Shown one piece after another: positions 35,316-44,848 of a stretch of 64,000 nucleotides of DNA. Each line of letters opens with the position of its first letter. Position 1 is the first letter of the stretch. The stretch spans positions 95,156 to 159,155 of the forward strand of contig CAZDWJ010000006.1 of the NCBI GenBank assembly GCA_964509195.1. The letters are read 5' to 3'. This DNA is from UBA4802 sp964509195 (GTDB lineage: Bacteria; Spirochaetota; UBA4802; UB4802). The translations under genes were made by a program, and so were the position numbers. Under the pieces are notes generated by a model that was not told the DNA's origin, searched no databases, and worked only from the letters and a program-made list of their open reading frames with translations.

Positions 35316-36251
35316 ATGAGTAAAATCATGACTACACAAGAGGCAATTGCAACGTTTATCAATGATGGCGATTTTCTTTTCATTGGTGGGTATATCTGCA
35401 GGCCGCCATTTGCAGCAATACATGAAATAATACGACAGCGTAAAAAAGATCTTACTGCTGTTCGTAGCAATACTGCTGATGACTTTGATATGCTGATAGG
35501 TGCAGGATGCGTGAAGCGTTTTATTAGTACATTCATTTCGTTAGGGCTTTATGGATTAGCACGATGCTTTCGCCGCTCAATAGAAAAAGGCATTCCCCAC
35601 AAAATTGAACTGGAAGAATATACCAATTTATCATTGCCGTTGATGCTCATGGCGGGTGCATTAGGTATGCCATTTGTGCCAGTCAAAGATATGGTAGGGA
35701 CTAACCTTATGAATATAAAATCATTCATGGGTGATAACAAATATAAATTTATTGATTCGCCATTTGATGGCAATCCGGTGATGCTTGTTCCAGCACTTAA
35801 TCCTGATGTTGCTATTATTCATGTGCAGCAGGCAGATGAAGAAGGCAATGCGCAGATGTGGGGTATTGGTGGTGATTGCAAATGGGGTGCAAATGCGGCT
35901 AAGAAGGTTATAGTGAGCTGTGAAAGAATTGTAAGCCGTGAAGTGGTTGGGAAAGACCCTTCCAGGACTATCGTTCCTGGTTTTAAAGTTGTGGCAGTAA
36001 CAGAAGAACCATTTGGTGCACATCCTGGTTATACACCGGGATTTTATGATGTTGATTTTACCTATGGGTATTATTACCAACAGGCATCAAATACTGTGGA
36101 AGGGTTTCAGGCGTTTCTGGATGAATGGGTATTTGGTGTTAAAAACAGAACAGAATATATTAACCACTACATACAAAAATTTGGATATGAGCAGTTTAAA
36201 AAACTCGGGGCAAAATTTGATTACAGTTACCCTGTGTCCTATGCTTACTAA
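35316..36251 (+). CDS. CoA-transferase subunit A, GctA-like
   Basis: 311 residues from ATG 35316 (GGAGG upstream). Pattern of the family-I transferase alpha chain: FINDGDFLFIGGYICRPPFA, DLTAVRSNTADDFDMLIGAG, then LEEYTNLSLPLMLMAGALGMPFVPV. Closest in style to glutaconate CoA-transferase A or 3-oxoacid/dicarboxylate transferases. With the next gene it forms a heterodimer that moves CoA from a donor (acetyl- or succinyl-CoA type) to an acid. In the pathway it would activate the acid made by the aldehyde oxidoreductase. Substrate specificity cannot be read from sequence. Confidence 0.85.
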   Translation: MSKIMTTQEAIATFINDGDFLFIGGYICRPPFAAIHEIIRQRKKDLTAVRSNTADDFDMLIGAGCVKRFISTFISLGLYGLARCFRRSIEKGIPHKIELEEYTNLSLPLMLMAGALGMPFVPVKDMVGTNLMNIKSFMGDNKYKFIDSPFDGNPVMLVPALNPDVAIIHVQQADEEGNAQMWGIGGDCKWGANAAKKVIVSCERIVSREVVGKDPSRTIVPGFKVVAVTEEPFGAHPGYTPGFYDVDFTYGYYYQQASNTVEGFQAFLDEWVFGVKNRTEYINHYIQKFGYEQFKKLGAKFDYSYPVSYAY

Positions 36252-36263
36252 AGGAGGTTTGCC

Positions 36264-37064
36264 ATGTCAGAACATCCCAATGACTATATTAAACCAGAAT
36301 TAATGGCCTGTTGTGGTGCCCGTGAAATACAGGATGGCAATATTGTTATAGTAGGAACAGGGTTCCCTACTATGGCTGCCAATATTGCTCGATATACACA
36401 TGCACCAAATGCAAAACTGATGCAGGAATCGGGAGTATATGATGCACGCCCAGCACGCCCTGCCCTTTCAGTAGGGGATCCATGCCTTAATCCCGGTGCT
36501 GCAATGATAGGTGGGCTTGTTGATGTCATGGGCATGTTTCTACAAGGGGGATGGATAGATGTTGGGTTCCTTGCTGGAAGCCAGGTGGATAAATACGGAA
36601 ATATTAATACTACAGTCATAGGTAACTACAACGCCCCAAAGAGTAGACTTCCTGGATCGGGTGGTGCAAACCCAATTGGTTCACTTGCTAAAAAAGTTCT
36701 TATCATATCTCTTCATGATACACGCCACATGGCCGAGAAAGTTGATTTTATTACCACACCCGGCTATATTGACGGTCCTGGTGCGCGCGAAAAATGGGGT
36801 TTGCCTGCCAATACAGGTCCATCTGTTATTATCACCAATAAAGCAGTGTTGCGTTTTGATAAAGAAACTAAAATTGCCTATTTAGAGAGCTATCACCCTG
36901 ATACAAGTGTAGATGAAGTAGTTAAGCTCACTCCCTGGAAGTTAGAGGTGAGCGATGATGTCCATGAAACAGAACCGCCCCGAGCAGAAGAGCTCAAAGC
37001 GCTTCGTGAGATTCTGGATCCATTCAGAATGATTAAGATTTATGAAAAGCGTGGGTATGTATAG
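36264..37064 (+). CDS. CoA-transferase subunit B, GctB-like
   Basis: 266 residues. The catalytic Glu is expected in LMQESGVYDARPARPALS (the Glu before Ser-Gly), as in glutaconate CoA-transferase beta; the GGWIDVGFLAGSQVDKYGNI and NTTVIGNY stretches are typical. It follows the alpha gene by 12 nt with AAAGGAGG, so the two are co-translated. Forms the covalent glutamyl-CoA intermediate of family I. Confidence 0.87.
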   Translation: MSEHPNDYIKPELMACCGAREIQDGNIVIVGTGFPTMAANIARYTHAPNAKLMQESGVYDARPARPALSVGDPCLNPGAAMIGGLVDVMGMFLQGGWIDVGFLAGSQVDKYGNINTTVIGNYNAPKSRLPGSGGANPIGSLAKKVLIISLHDTRHMAEKVDFITTPGYIDGPGAREKWGLPANTGPSVIITNKAVLRFDKETKIAYLESYHPDTSVDEVVKLTPWKLEVSDDVHETEPPRAEELKALREILDPFRMIKIYEKRGYV

Positions 37065-37099
37065 ATAAAAGTATAATAATTATTTCAAAGGAGGAAAGT

Positions 37100-38464
37100 A
37101 TGGAATACACAAAGATACTTTCGGACTTTTGCGCAAAGCTGTCGTATAGTAACATCCCTGATGAGGTTATTCATAAAGCAAAACTTTGCCTTCTTGACTA
37201 CATTGCTAATGTATATGGTTCTTTAGAGATAGATGCTGTAAAAAATATAATTGTATTCATTAAATCTACCGGCAGTAAAGGAACTGCAACAATTCTGGGT
37301 ACACAGCTAAAGACCGATATGCTCAGTGCAGCATTTGTAAATGGTACGACAGCTGAAGCTATTGAAGCTCAGGACGGCTTGCGATTTGGAGGCAATCACC
37401 CTGTTTGTGCAGTTATGCCTGCTGCTATTGCAATGGGTGAAAAATTAAAAAAAGATGGCAAAAGTATTCTTGCAGCTATTGTTGCAGGCTATGAGGTTGC
37501 AAACAGGGCTGCGGCTGCAGTACATCCATTCCATACACTTTCAGGTTTTCTGCCGACAGGTACATGCGGAACATTTGGTGCTGCAACTGCAACGGGCAAA
37601 CTTATGGAACTGGATGAGCAGAGCATGCTCAATGCGATTGGCAATGCAGGCTATGTTGTGCCTTTATCAATGGCTGAGCATCTTATGGGTGGGTATACCA
37701 TAAAGATTGTGCAGGGTGGGCAGGCTGCAAGTGCAGGAATTTTAGCTGCGGGACTTGCAGCACATGGAATTACCGGCTTTCCAAAAGTATTTGAGGGGTC
37801 AGAGCTCAAAGGGGGTTTTACGCAAATTACCAGCAAAGCAGAGCCAAAACCTGAAAGGCTTATTGATAAGCTGGGTGAGCATTTTACAATTTTGGACATC
37901 TACATTAAACCCTACACTGGATGTCGGCATACACATGGAGCAATACAGGCAACGCTGGAATTAGTAAAAGAGCATGCATTCAAACCGGATGATGTTGATT
38001 CCATCCTTGTAGAGACATATGGGATAGCTGAATTGGCGGTGGGTAAGCATGTAACCCACAACAGTAGCTTTGTTTCCGCACAGTTTTCAATTCCTTATAT
38101 GGTCAGCGCCAGTATATTTGATGGTGAGATAGGCCCTGCTCAGATTTCAGAAAAAAGAATTGGCGATAATAAATTAATTAAATTTACAAAAAAAGTAACG
38201 GTGAAAGCTGCTGATGATTTAAATGCCGTATATCCTGACAAAACTGCAAGCAGAGTAACAGTAAAACTAAAAGATGGCACTACACTACAAAAACAGGTGG
38301 ATATCCCCAAAGGTGATCCGCGAGACCCAATGGGTGTTGAAGATATTAAGCAGAAAATACAGCGTTTTGCTATCAAAAGGAAAGTTGATGCGGATAAATT
38401 AGCTGAAATGGTTATGGACATCGAAAACGTTAAGGATATAAGCAAGCTGATTAAAATTATTTAA
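37100..38464 (+). CDS. MmgE/PrpD family protein
   Basis: 454 residues, cytoplasmic. Family features: NGTTAEAIEAQDGLRFGGNHP, the active-site helix-loop MAEHLMGGYTIKIVQGGQAA, GFLPTGTCGTFGAA, and the conserved YTGCRHTHGAIQ. MmgE/PrpD enzymes dehydrate 2-methylcitrate, decarboxylate cis-aconitate or epimerise related acids. Here it sits between the CoA-transferase and the acyl-CoA dehydrogenase, so it may handle a hydroxy-acid step. No prpB or prpC nearby, so a classical methylcitrate cycle is not encoded here. Confidence 0.85.
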   Translation: MEYTKILSDFCAKLSYSNIPDEVIHKAKLCLLDYIANVYGSLEIDAVKNIIVFIKSTGSKGTATILGTQLKTDMLSAAFVNGTTAEAIEAQDGLRFGGNHPVCAVMPAAIAMGEKLKKDGKSILAAIVAGYEVANRAAAAVHPFHTLSGFLPTGTCGTFGAATATGKLMELDEQSMLNAIGNAGYVVPLSMAEHLMGGYTIKIVQGGQAASAGILAAGLAAHGITGFPKVFEGSELKGGFTQITSKAEPKPERLIDKLGEHFTILDIYIKPYTGCRHTHGAIQATLELVKEHAFKPDDVDSILVETYGIAELAVGKHVTHNSSFVSAQFSIPYMVSASIFDGEIGPAQISEKRIGDNKLIKFTKKVTVKAADDLNAVYPDKTASRVTVKLKDGTTLQKQVDIPKGDPRDPMGVEDIKQKIQRFAIKRKVDADKLAEMVMDIENVKDISKLIKII

Positions 38465-38490
38465 TTACTATAATATCGGGGGTATTATAC

Positions 38491-39651
38491 ATGGATTTTA
38501 CCTACAGTGAAGAGCAACAGATGCTGATTAAACTCATTCATGATTTAGGCGAAAGGGAAAAGTTTAAGGATTTGGCAAGAGAAGTTGATAAAACCTACCA
38601 GTTCCCTTTTCAATTAATTCCTAAATATGCCGAACTTGGCCTTCTGGGGATGACGCTTTCAACAGAGCATGGAGGTGGAGGACAGCCATTGCTCAATGCC
38701 ATCATTGCAATAGAGGAGCTAGCAAGATATAGCCCCATGATTGCAGCGCCCGTTTTTGAATCAAATGTTGGGCCTATTAAAGCCATTGATATCCTTGGTA
38801 CAGAAGAGCAGAAGAAAAAGTTGATACCTGGTGTTTGCAGAGGCGAATACAGTGTGTCGGTGTGCATGACTGAACCTGAGGCAGGATCTGATTTGACGGC
38901 ATTGCGTACCAATGCTGTTGAAGATGGCAATAGTTATGTTCTCAATGGCCGTAAAGCTTTTATTACCGGTGGTGGTCATGCTACACATTACCTGGTGTAT
39001 ACCCGATTTGATAATATTAAGGGCTATAAAGGCATTGGCAGTTTGATAGTGGAAAAAGGGATGGAAGGTTTTAGTTTTGGCAAGCAGGAAGTGTATATGG
39101 GTTTGCATGGTATGCCCTCATGTGATTTGTTTTTTGATAATATTAGAGTGCCAAAAGAAAATGTTGTATTAAAACCCGGTGAGTTTAACAGGCTTATGGC
39201 AACTTTTCATATAGAACGATGCGGTAATGCTGCTATGTGTTTGGGCATTGCAGGAGGTGCACTGGCCGAAGCAAAGAAATATGCTATGGAACGGGAAGCA
39301 TTTGGAAGGCCTATATGCGAGTTTCAGGCAATACAGTTTATGACTGTGGACATGGCAATGAAACTTGATGCAGCACGACTGCTTGTCTACAGGGCGGCAA
39401 CCAATGCAGGTGGAGGTCTGCCGTCAATTTATGAAGCATCACTTGCAAAAGCATATGCCAACGAAATGGTTGTAGATGTTACCAATACTGCAATGCAGAT
39501 TTTTGGTGGGTATGGCTACAGTACCGAATTCCCTGTTGAGAGAATGTACAGAGATGCAAAAGCATGGGGAGTAGCTGGTGGCACAATTCAGATGCTAAAA
39601 ATTGGCATAGCAAGTATGTTGTATGGACGCCGTTTTGATCAGAGGAAGTAA
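38491..39651 (+). CDS. Acyl-CoA dehydrogenase with relocated catalytic base
   Basis: 386 residues, FAD-dependent. Family motifs: MTEPEAGSDL (FAD contact), FITGGGHATHYLVY, and IFGGYGYSTEFPVERMYRDAK. After this, where medium- and short-chain enzymes have YEGT (the base Glu), this protein has AGGT (Gly363). A Glu242-Arg243 pair occurs in the helix where isovaleryl- and long-chain dehydrogenases carry their base, so chemistry should survive by that route and favours branched or long acyl substrates. Electrons go to an electron-transfer flavoprotein not found in the window. Direct neighbour of MmgE/PrpD and the SCP2 gene. Confidence 0.9.
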   Translation: MDFTYSEEQQMLIKLIHDLGEREKFKDLAREVDKTYQFPFQLIPKYAELGLLGMTLSTEHGGGGQPLLNAIIAIEELARYSPMIAAPVFESNVGPIKAIDILGTEEQKKKLIPGVCRGEYSVSVCMTEPEAGSDLTALRTNAVEDGNSYVLNGRKAFITGGGHATHYLVYTRFDNIKGYKGIGSLIVEKGMEGFSFGKQEVYMGLHGMPSCDLFFDNIRVPKENVVLKPGEFNRLMATFHIERCGNAAMCLGIAGGALAEAKKYAMEREAFGRPICEFQAIQFMTVDMAMKLDAARLLVYRAATNAGGGLPSIYEASLAKAYANEMVVDVTNTAMQIFGGYGYSTEFPVERMYRDAKAWGVAGGTIQMLKIGIASMLYGRRFDQRK

Positions 39652-39705
39652 TTATTTGAATAATATTATTGAATTAAAAAATTTACCATTACACTGGAGG
39701 ATACA

Positions 39706-40143
39706 ATGGGAAAGTATTACAAAGACAGTAATGAGTTGTATGAAATATATGGATATTTCCTTAATAAGGTTTTGAAAGATAATAAAATTGGTTCAAAATT
39801 GGCAAAAGCAGGAATTATCATAAAATTCATTTATACCGATCCTGATGCGGAGATAACTATCGATTTAAAAAATCCACCACAAAAAGAAGGATACTACGGT
39901 ACATTTTATATGGGAAAATGTGATATAGAAGCTGATGTATGGTCATCACAACCTGCTGATCATTCACACCGTTTCTGGCACGGCCTTGAAAACCCTATAG
40001 CAGGAGTGGCAAAAGGCATTATAAAGCAGGGTGGTAAGGTTACGGCTATGCTTAAACTCTTGCCAGTAATAAAGCCAACATTCCAACAATTCCCCATTAT
40101 ACTTAAAGAAATGGGAAGAGAAGACCTTATCGTAACAAAGTGA
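39706..40143 (+). CDS. SCP2-type sterol/acyl-CoA carrier protein
   Basis: 145 residues, the SCP2 sterol-carrier fold size. Features: helix-rich start (NELYEIYGYFLNKVLKDN), then the beta sheet with KFIYTDPDAEITIDLKNPP and GKCDIEADVWSSQPADHSHRFW, and the amphipathic helices (PIAGVAKGIIKQGGK). Such domains carry acyl-CoAs or lipophilic intermediates. GGAGG lies just before ATG 39706. In the island it would hold a hydrophobic intermediate for the dehydrogenase. Exact ligand unknown. Confidence 0.75.
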   Translation: MGKYYKDSNELYEIYGYFLNKVLKDNKIGSKLAKAGIIIKFIYTDPDAEITIDLKNPPQKEGYYGTFYMGKCDIEADVWSSQPADHSHRFWHGLENPIAGVAKGIIKQGGKVTAMLKLLPVIKPTFQQFPIILKEMGREDLIVTK

Positions 40144-40150
40144 GGTTGTT

Positions 40151-42031
40151 ATGTATGGGAATACTGGGAAAGTTGCACATATCAATTGTTCTGAAGGTAC
40201 TGTAGTAAACATATCGTTGCAGGAAGATATATACAGGAAATATATTGGTGGAAGTGGTTTAGCTGCAAGGTTATTCTGGGATTATGCGGATTTTAGTGTA
40301 AGCCCTTTTTCAGAAAAATCTGTCTTAATTTTTATGAATGGTCCACTGGCGGGTGTGCCATTATCCGGTACAAGCAGGATGAGTGCAGTGGCACGTTCAC
40401 CTCTCACGGGTGGGTTTGCTGAATCTTCTTGTGGCGGTTACTTCCCTCCACAGCTAAAGTTTGCAGGATATGATGGCCTTGTTATAACAGGAAAATGTCA
40501 AACACCGTCAATCATTCATATTTCACGGGGATCAATAACGATAGTTCCAGCTGATGATTTATGGGGTAGAACAGTTGGGGATACATATTCAAGATTAAAA
40601 GAAATGTATGGTGACCGTACCAGAACGTTGATAATTGGACCTGCCGGTGAAAACGGCGTTGCGTATGCCTGTATACTCAGTGATGCACATCACGCATTTG
40701 GCAGATGCGGATTGGGTGCTGTTATGGGCTCAAAAAAAATAAAAGCTATTGTCATTGAACCCCATAAAAGCTCAATGAAATATTTTGATAAGCAAAAGGT
40801 TGATAATCTAATCAAAGAACTCACCCCACGCATAAAAGAATATATAATATCACAGGTGCTTCATGAATTTGGTTCAGCAGGGAACCTGGAAGGGCATATG
40901 TATACAGGAGATGTCCCCATTAAAAACTGGACATCAAACTTCAATGAAGAGATGGCAGAAAATCTTACGGGCAGCACATTAACAGAGAAATACCTTACAA
41001 AAACTGGTACCTGTGCGTACTGTGTTATTGCATGTAAGCGAATTGTAAAAATTGATGATGGTCCATTCACCATACCTGAAGGCCCCGGGCCTGAATATGA
41101 AACTGTAGCATCATTAGGCTGTTTGCTTGACTCATCAGATCTTGCAGCAGTGTGTAAGGCCGGAAGGTTGTGCAATGAATATGGCATGGACACCATATCA
41201 ACCGGAGCAACCATAGCCTGGGCAATGGAGGCATTTGAAAGAGGGGATTTAACTCAAAAAGAAACTGGCCATATAACCCTTCATTGGGGTGACATGCAGA
41301 CAGTAATAGATAGAGTTATCCCACAAATTGCTACAAAGCAAGGGCCTTTAGGACAATTGCTGGCACAAGGAAGCAGAGCAGCTGCTTTAAGTATTGGGAA
41401 AGATGCAATTAACTATACTGCACAGTCAAAAGGACTGGAAGCACCAATGCACGACCCTCGTGGTGGAGGACATGGACATGCACTGGCATATGCCGTTACC
41501 CCACGAGGAGCTTGCCATGTGTCAACTGCAATGCATTTTATGGAAACGGGTGCATGCAATTATCCTGAAATTGGTTTTGAATTTGCTTTGGAAGCATTGA
41601 CTGATGAAAAAAAACCTGAGACAATGGTACTGGCAACAGCTATAGGTTCAATAGAAAACAGTGCATGTTTTTGCCAGTATGCTGACCGCGCACTATTGTT
41701 TACTGAAATGATAGAGATACTGAATGCAGTTGCCGGCTATAATTATTCCTTGCAGGAAGTGCTGCATGCTGGCTGGCGCGTATTTCACTTAAAACGGCTT
41801 ATTAATCATAGACTGGGTATACGGGCATGTGATGATACGCTAACAAAGAGAATGTTAGAACCGGCACGTGATGGCGAGCCTGAAGGCATTGTTATTAATT
41901 TTGAAGGCATGAGGCAACGCTTTTATGAATTAATGCATATAGATTCTAAAGAAGGAATAGCAACAATTGAAACGTTGAAAAAATTTGGTCTTGAGCAGGA
42001 AGCAGCTATAGTATGGGGAAAGAACAAATAA
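40151..42031 (+). CDS. aor: Aldehyde:ferredoxin oxidoreductase, tungsten type
   Basis: 626 residues. The tungstopterin N-terminal domain has YIGGSGLAARLFWD and SRMSAVARSPLTGGFAESSC; the [4Fe-4S] ligands are CAYCVIAC (288-295 of this chain) plus a later Cys near 506/508 (SACFC). Oxidises aldehydes to acids and reduces ferredoxin at very low potential; cytoplasmic. Neighbours fit: a MoaD-like gene overlaps its end by 19 nt and a ferredoxin gene is in the window. In the island it would convert the product of the radical enzyme. Direction in vivo could also be acid reduction. Confidence 0.9.
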   Translation: MYGNTGKVAHINCSEGTVVNISLQEDIYRKYIGGSGLAARLFWDYADFSVSPFSEKSVLIFMNGPLAGVPLSGTSRMSAVARSPLTGGFAESSCGGYFPPQLKFAGYDGLVITGKCQTPSIIHISRGSITIVPADDLWGRTVGDTYSRLKEMYGDRTRTLIIGPAGENGVAYACILSDAHHAFGRCGLGAVMGSKKIKAIVIEPHKSSMKYFDKQKVDNLIKELTPRIKEYIISQVLHEFGSAGNLEGHMYTGDVPIKNWTSNFNEEMAENLTGSTLTEKYLTKTGTCAYCVIACKRIVKIDDGPFTIPEGPGPEYETVASLGCLLDSSDLAAVCKAGRLCNEYGMDTISTGATIAWAMEAFERGDLTQKETGHITLHWGDMQTVIDRVIPQIATKQGPLGQLLAQGSRAAALSIGKDAINYTAQSKGLEAPMHDPRGGGHGHALAYAVTPRGACHVSTAMHFMETGACNYPEIGFEFALEALTDEKKPETMVLATAIGSIENSACFCQYADRALLFTEMIEILNAVAGYNYSLQEVLHAGWRVFHLKRLINHRLGIRACDDTLTKRMLEPARDGEPEGIVINFEGMRQRFYELMHIDSKEGIATIETLKKFGLEQEAAIVWGKNK

Positions 42032-42249
42032 GTATCATCATAGAAGGTGCTGGTATTTTGCGTAAAGAAGTGGCTAAGAAAAAAATTATATTGCCCCACG
42101 GTGTGCTGGTTGAAGATTTAGCAAAAAAGTTAAAAATAAAAAAAGGTCTTCAAGTTGCTTTTTTCAGAAACGGGAAGCGTGTGCACATGCACACCAAACT
42201 TAATGATGGGGACATCATAAAAATTGTCCCTTTAGTGTTTGGAGGATAG
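42013..42249 (+). CDS. MoaD/ThiS-family sulfur carrier protein
   Basis: 78 residues, beta-grasp fold (ISIIIEGAGILRKEVAKKK; LNDGDIIKIVPLVFGG) ending in the Gly-Gly needed for thiocarboxylation. A MoaD-like protein supplies sulfur for the pterin cofactor. It overlaps the end of the AOR gene by 19 nt, so the two are translated together and the carrier probably serves that enzyme. The island's last gene; no separate terminator is seen after it. Confidence 0.85.
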   Translation: MGKEQISIIIEGAGILRKEVAKKKIILPHGVLVEDLAKKLKIKKGLQVAFFRNGKRVHMHTKLNDGDIIKIVPLVFGG

Positions 42250-42410
42250 TGCATATAAGTTCTTACAATGCTTGTTGTAAACATTGGTTAATTTTTTTAC
42301 AAAATATTTGACTTCCCTTTTTGCACAATGTAATAATTATAGCATTATATTCTTTTATAATTCTGTAAAAACATAAAGTAGTGTGTGTAATTACTTTATG
42401 GAGGTTTGTC

Positions 42411-44749
42411 ATGAAAAAGATACTAATTGGTGTAACCATATTTATTATCGTATTGATTGTTACTGGGTATAGTTTCTTACGAACGGGATTGCCAGATTAT
42501 ACCGCTGACATACAGGCAACAGGCTTACAGGCTCCCGTGACGATAGAACGAAACCACTATGCTGTTCCCACCATCACTGCGTTAACATTAGAAGACCTTT
42601 TTTTGCGTGGGGATATGTCAATGCGCAGGACAGACTGTTTCAGATGGAGTTCACACGTCGTATTGCACAGGGGCGAATAAGTGAGTTTGCTGGCGCGGAT
42701 GCATTAAGCAAGGATTACTTCTTGAGGGCGGTTGGCTTTTATGACAGGGCAAAGGTCTATGCAAAGATGCTGTCGCCCCAATATAAAAAACTTTGCCAGC
42801 GTTACGTTGATGGCGTTAATCACTACCTTGATACGCACGGTCCCAACGTCTATATGAAACTTTTAGGCATGAAAAAAGAAAAGTGGGAAATAGCTGATTC
42901 TGTGTGCGTGGGTATGATGCTTAACTGGAGCTTAGCCTACAATATGAAGCATGAACTGCTGTATCATAAAATATTTCAGAAGGTAGGCAAGGAAAAGGGG
43001 ATAAAGCTTTTAAATTTTATTCCATCTAACACTCCAACGGTTATGGGCGATAGCTCAACGGAGTGGCTTACCGATGTTCAGTTTGCATCGCTGTTAAAAG
43101 AGATGGATTGGCTTCTTGGTTGCCGGTCAGCGTCTAATAACTGGGCAGTTGGTCCCACAATGACAGCAAATAAAAGTGCAATACTCTGCAGCGATATGCA
43201 GGTGCATCAATCAAAGATGCCCAACGATTTTTATCTGATACATCTGCGAGCAGGAAGTTTTGAAGTGGCCGGAGCGCAGGTGGTGGGATTGCCATTTGTT
43301 GCGTCAGGGTATAACAAACATTGCGCGTGGGGGCTTACCAATCAGGGTGCTGACATGGTAGATTTGTTTAAGGAAACTATCGATTGGAAGACTGAGCGAT
43401 ACAAATATAATGGCAAATGGTATCCCTTAAAAAAGAAAAAGGAGGTATTTGAAGTTAAAGGCGGAAAGCCAGTGGAAAAAACAATATACTATGTTGGCCG
43501 AAAACCGGTGCTCACCGAAGTATTCAAGAATCTGGGGTTTGATGTGAGCCTGGACTGGACTGGATTTGATGCAATAGATTTCATAGGCTTTTTTATGATG
43601 AATGCAGCTAGAAATTATGATGAGTTTATGGAAGGCGCAAAGTATATCAGGATTTCACCGCAGAATTTAGTCTATGCTGATGATAAGGGAAATATCGCAT
43701 TCAGAGTGATTGGCTCACTGCCGCTTAGGAAAAAAGGCACTGGCAATATAATTCAGGATGGCGAAAAGGTAATGCATAACTGGGAAGGGAATATCCCTGA
43801 CAATAAATATCCAATGCTAAAGAATCCCCAACGTGGGGACATCGTTACTGCCAATAACCTAAATGTTGCTGATTATCCGTATGATTTGAATGCTACCTAT
43901 GCACCTGGCTACCGTTATGAAAATATTGCCACCATGCTCAGAGGAAAGACAGGTGTGGATATGGAGTATATGAAAGAAGTGCAGACCGACACACATACTG
44001 TGCTGGCAGGAAAAATAAAAACAATAGTTAAAAATTTTATCAAGCGAGACGCACTTGATCTATATATGCAGAAAGCCTATGATGCGCTTTTGTCATGGGA
44101 TGGCAACAACACCATGGATTCGTACGCAGCAAGCATCTACAACACTTTCTATGTTCGCTTTGCCTATCAGACATTTGTTGATGAGTTGGGAGAAGAAGTG
44201 GCTACTGAGTATGTCAGTGAGCGCTATATCAGTATGGAGCGTTTCTTTGAAATGGTGAAAACGGGAAGTGTGTTCTTTGATGATATACGCACACCGCAAA
44301 AGGAAACAACTGCTGATATTGCACTGCGTGCATTCAGGGAAACATGCAGTATGCTTGAAGATATCTTTAAAACAGAAAATGTGGAAAAATGGCAGTGGGG
44401 TGAAATTCATAAAATACAGTTTGACCATGTATTGGGAAAATCTGCTTTATTCAGACCACTTGTCAATTATGGCCCATTCCCGTTTGAAGGCGATGGCGAA
44501 ACAAACTGTCGTGCAAAGTTTCTTGAAGTTGCACCACCTTTTATTGCAGATTTAGCCTCTGCACCGCGCATCATTGTAACATTTACTCCACAGCCTTCAG
44601 GGTATATGATGCTCATCACCGGTGAGAATGAGCACTTTATGAGTAAGCACAATACTGATATGGTAGACGCCTGGCGAGAACACAAGTATTTTACTGTAGG
44701 CAAAGAGGCGATAGTATATTCAATGAATCTGGTGCCACTGAAACAGTAA
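42411..44749 (+). pseudogene. Penicillin-acylase-family N-terminal nucleophile hydrolase, one-base frameshift
   Basis: Signal peptide start at ATG 42411 (KKILIGVTIFIIVLIVTG) then TIERNHYAVPTITALTLEDL. At a T7 run (42598-42604) one base appears lost: adding a T gives the family FFAWGYVNAQDRLFQMEF that joins smoothly to the long second frame. That part contains GCRSASNNWAVG, whose Ser before Asn-Asn-Trp is the autocatalytic nucleophile of penicillin G acylases. Such periplasmic enzymes cut amide bonds, including acyl-homoserine lactones. A T-run slip could be a sequencing error, so the gene may be intact. It is not obviously part of the PadR island. Confidence 0.65.
43047..43056 (-). repeat. 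Iterated motif copy (GCGATAGCTC on + strand)
   Basis: Exact copy in the acylase gene, read as Gly-Asp-Ser-Ser. One of 12 exact copies. Confidence 0.8.
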
Positions 44750-44848
44750 TGTGTTTATGTAAGGATAATTATTTATTGCTTTACTATGGTAAGAATCTCT
44801 ATCTGCTCTGAGCAAAAATAATATAAATTTTTAAATTATGGAAGACTT

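Noticed and set aside
37100..38464. Methylcitrate cycle gene (prpD) in the strict sense
   Set aside because: No prpB, prpC or acnD neighbours; only the MmgE/PrpD superfamily is supported.
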